Assembly (NCBI GenBank): GCA_003586115.2 | Contig: QVOM02000025.1 | Span: 83,508,561-83,572,560 of the forward strand | Length of the DNA: 64,000 nt | Reading direction: 5' to 3' | From: Salvator merianae | Lineage: Eukaryota; Chordata; Lepidosauria; Squamata; Teiidae | In this document: positions 58,590 to 64,000 of the stretch, in pieces | How positions within the stretch are numbered: the first letter of the stretch is position 1 | Layout of the letters: every line of letters starts with the position of its first letter | The notes under the pieces: generated by a model | The model's input: only the letters and a program-made list of their open reading frames with translations | Database searches by the model: none | Told to the model about the DNA's origin: nothing | Made by a program: the position numbers and the translations under genes

Positions 58590-59084
58590 CGCCATATTCC
58601 TGACTATGAGGCAAACCGTTTCAGCAGCACACCAAAGCACGCCACCAAAATGGACTCCCTGGTGGCTCTGGGGCTAGGAACCTTTGTTTGCAGCCCTTTG
58701 GGACACTCCGAGCCTAGCTCTGGAGCTTATGCAAGCTTCAGAACCAAGGCAGTTGCTGGTCTGGACCAACACCATTGTGTAGACGGTGCTGTTCCAGACC
58801 ACACCTTTCCATAGTCTGAATCAGTGGGTCTGGCCAGTCCAAACCCACTGGTTCAGACCCAGCGCCGGTGCGTGCCTTTAAGAGCGGGTGTTCGCTCGCG
58901 CGCCATAGCCGTTCGCGGGGCCACCGTAGTGACGCAGCAGGTCGCCTAGCGACGTTCACCTGCTGCGTCACTATGGTGGCCCGGTGGCCCCGCGAACGGC
59001 TATGGCGCGCGAGCGAACACCCGCTCTTAAAGGCACGCACCGCCACTGTTCAGACCACAGAGAGAGGTGGATGCAGAAAGGCCC
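58590..59084 (-). mobile_element. Family C element split by a hAT MITE (copy C7)
   Basis: CCAAAATGGACTCCC, GGCTAGGAACCTTTGTTTGC and GGAGCTTATGCAAGCTTC, then GGTTCAGACC | inserted H6 | TTCAGACCACAG...ATGCAGAAAGGCCC. Confidence 0.7.
58860..59048. mobile_element. Family H palindromic hAT-type MITE (H6), perfect 8-bp TSD
   Basis: TTCAGACC on both sides (58852-58859, 59049-59056). Arms of about 80 bp are almost perfectly complementary: CTTTAAGAGCGGGTGTTCGC, TCGCGCGCCATAGCCGTTCGCGGGGCCACC, GTGACGCAGCAGGT. The right arm carries about 9 extra bases (GGTGGCCCGG duplication). CpG-rich. Both strands encode the same short peptide, an effect of the palindrome. Confidence 0.93.
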
Positions 59085-59814
59085 TTAATACGCTTAGCTT
59101 GCCTCTCTTTTCATTAACCCAAATCCTCTGAGTAACTGTGAGATTTTCTGGTTTTCTGCTACAGCTGCCACAGCCTATTCCCTGACCTTCATTTTCTCTC
59201 CATTCACCTCAGCCATTCTCTTTAGGCAGACGTCCCTTTCTATATTAAGAGATTCCCAAACGTGTAAGCACAGCCAAGGGTCCCCTTTCTCATTCCAAGA
59301 CATTGCTCCATCAAGGAATGCATGCATAACCCCAGCAAACAGCCTTAGCATTTGATTCAAGAAATTTGGTTGCACAAGACAACAAGAGAGCAAATCGGCT
59401 CGCAAAGCATTTTTCCTGGTTGCAACATCAGGTCAGGAATCTCGCGGGAGTGTCTGGCACGTTCACTTGCAATTGCTGTCCAGCAATACACACCTACAGA
59501 AAAAGAGGCTACATTCTGCAGAGCAGTGGGTTCAGTTAAGGCTGCCAAGATAACCAAGGCTGACCTGAACAGCAAGGGAATTAGCCACCTTGGTCAGTGT
59601 CCACAGCTGTCATTCTAGATCTATAAAATCCACGAAAAAGGCACAGCATTAAGGCCAAAGGTCTGGAAGGACTCCAGCTTTCTTGCTAGCAACAGGAGTC
59701 CTCTGCCAGCTAATTCCTTGCTCAATTTGACACTTTAACACACCAAGATATGTGCACGCCAGCAATGAAGATATAACAACTTTATCCCCATAAGTAGTCA
59801 CTTATGCGTATACC
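59085..59814. other. Intronic stretch, mostly unique
   Basis: No mobile element or exon recognised. Confidence 0.45.
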
Positions 59815-60260
59815 CATTTATTTATTTGCATTTCAGTCCCAATCTATACCTGGAGGCCTCAGGGCAGGTTACAATAAAACCAGTATAAAAACACAATGAA
59901 AATAAATTCACTAAAACAACGAATAGCAGTGTCTGAAAGGAGAGGGGAAGCTGGTTCTTCAGCCAAAGGCTAGGATAAAGGGTAATTCTTGCACCACATG
60001 TCTAAATATATACAGTGAAGGAACCAGACATTCCTCAGGGGGGAAGGCCATGCCACAGTCTGGGGGCTACCACAGAAATGGCTCTGTCATGTGACCTTTC
60101 ACCTTCAGCTGTTGCTAGAGATGGCACCATTGTAAGAGCTTCCCCTAGAGATCTAAACTGTTGGTCAGGTCTGTAAGGAAGGAGGTTCTCATTTAGATAT
60201 TTGGGGCCCAAATAGTTTAGGGCTTTATATGTCAGTAACTAGTGCAGTCATTTAGAAAGA
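59815..60260 (-). mobile_element. L2-like LINE 3' end
   Basis: ATTTATTTGCATTTCAGTCCCAATCTATACCTGGAGGCCTCAGGGCAGG at the left end; farther right, CATGCCACAGTCTGGGGGCTACCAC and TTTAGATATTTGGGGCCCAAATAGTTTAGGGC as in 46925-47420. Confidence 0.7.
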
Positions 60261-60635
60261 TTTATAATGCCTTATCACTAACCAGTATATGTATTTAGGT
60301 CCCTGGATTTTATGAAATCAAGTCCTTTGGCTTGCTTAGAGTCACCTAAGTATTGCACACTGAAGCCTAAATATCAAAAACAGTCAGGAATAATATGAAT
60401 TGTAACCTATAACATTTAGAGGGCACTGGGTTTGTGATTTTTAGCTTACATTTCTGTCTTTCCAGAGTTTCAGGCAAGAGTTTAACCCACTCTGGCCTGG
60501 AGATGCTAAAAACCTTCTTTGGGTAATCTGTGATATAAGGGTCTTTCCACACTTGCCTTCAGTAGACCCGAACAACTAGACTGGACCAAGTAGACCAGCC
60601 CCTGCAAGGATGGATGGCTCTTGGTGTGGAGCAAG

Positions 60636-61105
60636 GGGCCTTTTCACACTTTCCATTTTAGAATGAGATAATTATCCAATTCTAAAGTGGAACAGATCAC
60701 GCAGCGTGGACACTGTCTGCACGGCATGGCCAGAAACCTTACCTGAAGCCAGCTACTGACATTTGTGGTGTGAATGCTGGTAGCCATGCCTGAACCTCAC
60801 CATGGCAGTGGCCAGGAAGTGTCTGGCCACTGCCATGGTGACCAGCAGTGCCGCGTAGTATGCTGGTGCATACAGGCACCATTGGCCAACCTGCACACTG
60901 CAGTACCAGGTAAGTGTGAATGCACCTTACCAGGAGGAGACTATCACCTCCTAGTAAGGTTGTGGAGCACTAATTAGTGCTCCACAGGTAGTAGCCATCA
61001 GGAGTGGCTACAGCCTGCTCCCAGCCACTCCAACCTCTGCAAGGTGCAGACGCCTTTGACTCGCAAGTATTCTAGATGTCTGTTAGTAGCAAGTGCTAAC
61101 CTAGT
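60636..61105 (-). mobile_element. Family A variant MITE (copy A22)
   Basis: GGGCCTTTTCACACTTTCC, then CATTTTAGAATGAGATAATTATCCAATTCTAAAGTGG hairpin, GCAGTGGCCAGGAAGTGTCTGGCCACTGCCATGG and ACCTTACCAGGAGGAGACTATCACCTCCTAGTAAGG hairpins. Same subfamily as 40355-40820. Right end eroded. Confidence 0.75.
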
Positions 61106-61109
61106 AGCA

Positions 61110-61300
61110 AGTGCTAGGCCACCTGCATTGGGACAGACTGTTCTGTTCCAGCCCCCATGCTGGCTCTGAAGCTTGTGCCAGATTTGGGGCTGGTGTAGGG
61201 GGCCTCAAAAAGCTCTGAAGACCTGCAGGACCCATTGATGTGATGTGCCTTACTGTGCTGATGCAAGGGGTCCATTGGTATACCAAATCACAGAGATGTG
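61110..61300 (-). mobile_element. Family C fragment (copy C8)
   Basis: GGGACAGACTGTTCTGTTCCAGCCCC, GGCTCTGAAGCTTGTGCCAGATTTGGGGCTGG; lacks both termini. Orientation uncertain. Confidence 0.5.
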
Positions 61301-61737
61301 CTGACCACATACCTCCATAGTTTGATTCATCATCTCCTAGTATACTGGTGGACCAGACCAGCCTGCCATTTTGGGCCTCCTAGACTGGTCTACACTGCAT
61401 CCTGTGCAGACAGAATTCACTAGCAGGGAGTGGGGCCTCTCTTAGACCACACCAGTGTGCAGAAGGGTGGCTCCTAATACACTTGCTGGTCTGATCAACC
61501 AGTAAGTGCAGAATAGGCTTGGATAAGACCCCTTGGAAAGCAAGACAAGAGCTGTACTCTCCCTCATAAAATAGGATAAAACAGGTGGAGAAAGTATCTG
61601 ACTTTAAATCCAATTACATCTAGTATTTATATCATATCAAGTCTCTTTTCACAGAGAGACCACCTGCTCAGATCCCAAACTATGGGACTGCCATCAACCT
61701 ACCAAGAGGCATATCTGCCCCAGTCTACACTTACCAG

Positions 61738-61925
61738 CTTTAATAGTGGAATCTTTAATAACGGAATGCTGGTAGCCCTGCTGGATCCATACCATGGCAG
61801 CAGCTGGAAAGCGTCTGGCCGCTGCCATGGCAAACGGCAGCACTGCACAATGCGGTGGCTGCGGCAAGTGCAAACATACTTTACTGGGAACTGACTGTCA
61901 GCTCCCAGTAAAGCTGTGGAGCACT
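61738..61925 (-). mobile_element. Family A variant fragment (copy A23)
   Basis: CCATGGCAGCAGCTGGAAAGCGTCTGGCCGCTGCCATGG and CTTTACTGGGAACTGACTGTCAGCTCCCAGTAAAG hairpins, then GGAGCACTAAT; joined to family C sequence at about 61926. Confidence 0.65.
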
Positions 61926-62365
61926 AATCTGGACCATGGCAAGGTTCGGTCTGGAACAGTGTTGTCTGCACAGCAGTGTTGGTCCAGACCAGTCCCCACA
62001 CCATCCCCAAAGCTTGCACAAGCTTTGGGGTTGGCATCTGAGCGCCCCAAAGGGTTAGGAATGAAAATTCCTATCCTTGGAACTCCTGGGAAGCCATTTT
62101 GGTAGCACACTTTAATAGACCACCAAAATAGACCACCCTGGTAGTCGAGAACACAGAAGCATGCCTTCTGCATGTCTCCCTGTTCTGGATTAGGCTGAGC
62201 TGGTATGCAAGTAGTCCTCGATGTCAAGAACTACCAATAATCCAGATATGGATTATTCTGTGCTCTGTGCAATGGCTAGGACATCTCCTTTTCCAAATTA
62301 ACGTGACAGGGAAGCCCTTAGTGCACTTAGTGGTAAGGAACACTAGCAAGTGCAGGAAGGCCCAA
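61926..62365 (+). mobile_element. Family C element (copy C9)
   Basis: CCCAAAGCTTGCACAAGCTTTGGGG is a perfect hairpin; then GGGTTAGGAATGAAAATTCCTATCC, CCATTTTGGTAGCACAC and a right terminus CTAGCAAGTGCAGGAAGGCCC. The most complete right end of this family. Confidence 0.7.
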
Positions 62366-62915
62366 AGTCTCTCCTTAAAGATCTAAATGACTGAAAATCA
62401 AGACCTTCATTTTGCACAAACTGAATTCCTTTCTCTGTGTTTGCTTCTTTCTGTGTACTTGTGCCATGCCAATGCAGGCATGAACAGATTGTTCATCAGC
62501 AACTGGAGCAAAAGAAAATGGGAAGCCAAAAAAAAGGTGATGTATGTGTGAATAGAATACAGTCTAGTACCTTCTGGAATGTAAAGGACACACTTAAAGT
62601 TATTGCCACTGCAAGAACATCCATTAGAGTACAGAATGGTCCTTTATAGTCTAAGCATGAAGATGTCCAGTAGTCTGCAAGGAACTGTTTGTATCTAGTT
62701 GTGGGCTTTGGCTTTCCAATAAGTTTGAAATGTTTCTCTGTGTAGATGCGGAACCAATGTGGATTCTTGCTCCAAGATCACCAAGAAGAACCAGCTCTCA
62801 TTCCCACTGCCTTCTCTTCCTCCCTCTCCCCCATCCCCGCACAAATACTTTAATTCTAAAGCAGAGTTGCTCTTTCTAAGGGCTTGTCTGATCCCAGTCC
62901 AGTTTAACAAACTAA
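62366..62915. other. Intronic stretch, no feature recognised
   Basis: Unique-looking sequence with a pyrimidine-rich tract at 62805-62840. Confidence 0.45.
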
Positions 62916-63095
62916 GGCCCTTTCTGCGCTTGACTTTATTCCAGATTATATCTTGGAATAGGGATCTGCCATCTGCATGTTACCATGAACTATGGCAGGC
63001 CACACCTGGAGCCTGCTATAATCTGCACTAGTGTGTGGATAGCAGGTCCCTATTCTGGGATATAGTCCAGAATAAAGTCAACTGCAGAAAGGGCC
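62916..63095. mobile_element. Family B MITE (copy B4), TSD TAA
   Basis: GGCCCTTTCTGCGCTTG to CAACTGCAGAAAGGGCC, 180 bp, TAA on both sides (62913-62915, 63096-63098). TAA fits the TWA preference of PIF/Harbinger elements. Confidence 0.92.
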
Positions 63096-63460
63096 TAAGA
63101 GTCAGGAATCAAAGCGAATGAGATGCAAGGTCCCTGAAGCTGCTTTGGATAGCAGAGCGGGCAATCACGTACTCTGTTTTAAGATAAGGCACAGTGCTAC
63201 TACATTGGACAGCTCCATTCGTGGCTTTGACTAGGTCCTCCATAAAGGTTCAAAATGTCGTTTCAGCCCACGACACCCTTTAAACTAAGCCTTAAGCAAG
63301 AGTAGCCATTCTGGGCCTGTTTGCACTTGGAAGGCTCCACTGAGAGGAGTTTTCACATAAAGGAGCTCATCCTCACTACTGGAATTTTCCTGAAAGAGCA
63401 ACAAGATCTTACTAAGTCAAGTTAAAGTGATGAATGTTTGTCCATCCAATTAAGATGAAC
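63096..63460. other. Intronic stretch, no feature recognised
   Basis: One partial GGGCCTGTTTGCACTTGG terminus near 63314 suggests a lost family A end; nothing else is seen. Confidence 0.4.
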
Positions 63461-63805
63461 TGGTCATGGTTGCAGGGCTACCTCATCAGTGCCAGCTGGC
63501 CTTGGAGGTTAAGCAGGGTGAGGCCTACATATATGTGGATGGCAGGCCACTTGGGAATAGAATGCATTATAAATTAGAATGAGAAGTCAAGGGATTTGCA
63601 AACCACTTATCAGCGGCGGCCCGTGACTTTAAGGGCGGGTGTTCGCCCCCCGCGAACAGTCATGGCATGCAGGGCGCGAACACCCGCCCTTAAAGTCACA
63701 GGCCATCGCTGCCACTTATGTATTGTCAACAAGAAAACTGTATAATTTATTCCTGTAGTCACTAGGAGACAAGGTCAGCATAGGAGCACCTTTACGTTTT
63801 ATCTC
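63461..63805 (+). mobile_element. 5S-rRNA-derived SINE, split by a hAT MITE
   Basis: 63495-63560 reads CTTGGAGGTTAAGCAGGGTGAGGCC...TATGTGGATGGCAGGCC..TTGGGAATA, the 3' half of 5S rRNA including the internal promoter region (GGAAGCTAAGCAGGG...TGGATGGGAGACCGCCTGGGAATA in 5S). The body continues with GATTTGCAAACCACTTATGTATTG, interrupted by H7, then AACAAGAAAACTG...GTAGTCACTAGGAGACAAGGTC, which resembles a BovB-type 3' tail. The pairing suggests mobilisation by BovB-like LINEs. Confidence 0.75.
63611..63711. mobile_element. Family H palindromic hAT-type MITE (H7), perfect 8-bp TSD
   Basis: CCACTTAT on both sides (63603-63610, 63712-63719). CAGCGGCGGCCCGTGACTTTAAGGGCGGGTGTTCGC and its complement form a stem of about 40 bp with a ~20-base centre. 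At 101 bp it is the shortest H copy. Confidence 0.93.
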
Positions 63806-64000
63806 AAGATCAGAGGATGGCCATGTAACATCTTTGGGGTGACAAGTATTCTGTTTTGGCTTTGGTACACTCAATCTGGGAACAACCCTGCGAGCAAGAC
63901 ATGTCTGTCTACCTCCTGGTCTACCAGAATCATCTCTTGAAGACTGGGAGTCACTAAGTCTATAAGTTACCCTGTCATAATATAATGCTTCCTATGGAGA
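63806..64000. other. Intronic end of window
   Basis: No feature recognised. Confidence 0.4.

Noticed and set aside
58738..59131. Same peptide (MRAFKSGCSLARHSRSRGH) readable on both strands
   Set aside because: A consequence of the near-perfect palindrome H6, not two genes.
63495..63560. 5S rRNA gene
   Set aside because: Only the 3' half matches and it is diverged; the continuing body and tail fit a SINE.
1..64000. Further ADAMTS3 exons
   Set aside because: I looked for frames resembling the neighbouring propeptide and metalloprotease segments and found none; short exons could still have been missed by eye.

Overview
The window is vertebrate nuclear DNA, best read as a squamate reptile (lizard or snake). 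The repeat content points there: a BovB/RTE 3' end, CR1 and L2 LINE fragments, an AT-rich L1 remnant, a 5S-rRNA-headed SINE, a MIR/CORE-like SINE and very many small non-autonomous DNA transposons. There is no bacterial-style gene organisation. Most open frames of 60-180 codons fall inside repeats.

The only host coding sequence I can support is one 145-bp exon on the minus strand (30021-30165). It has a polypyrimidine tract and AG acceptor on one side and a GT donor on the other. It encodes 48 residues of an ADAMTS propeptide, closest from memory to ADAMTS3 (procollagen N-proteinase subgroup). The rest would then be two large ADAMTS3 introns, each at least about 30 kb, with upstream exons beyond 64000 and downstream exons before 1.

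Layout: 0.2-10.5 kb holds several copies of a ~430-bp hairpin-rich MITE (family A), a ~550-bp relative (D), a CR1-like LINE split by a MITE, and a palindromic hAT MITE (H). 11.2-12.8 kb is a decayed Ty3/gypsy chromovirus pol 3' half. 14-28 kb has more A, B and H elements, an L2 3' end, an 86-bp and a ~110-bp tandem repeat. 29.1-29.6 kb is an LTR remnant next to the exon. 30.5-41 kb has A, B, C, D and E elements plus a repeat-poor stretch at 39.1-39.65 kb. 41.4-44.5 kb is an A element split by a 2.7-kb CR1 whose ORF2 frame is interrupted by one TAG. 46-60 kb has L2 and BovB fragments, an L1 remnant, a second LTR, and H elements. 60-64 kb is mostly A/C/B MITEs and ends with a 5S-derived SINE split by a palindromic hAT element.

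Two mobile systems dominate. One (families A-E) has related GGGCC/GGCCC termini and, where intact, 3-bp target duplications (TGA, AAG, TTG, AAA, TAT, TAA, CCT, CAA), suggesting PIF/Harbinger-type mobilisation. The other (family H) has CAGTGGCGGC-like ends, nearly full-length palindromic bodies and 8-bp target duplications, fitting the hAT superfamily. No transposase gene for either is present here. Family letters are local to this annotation.
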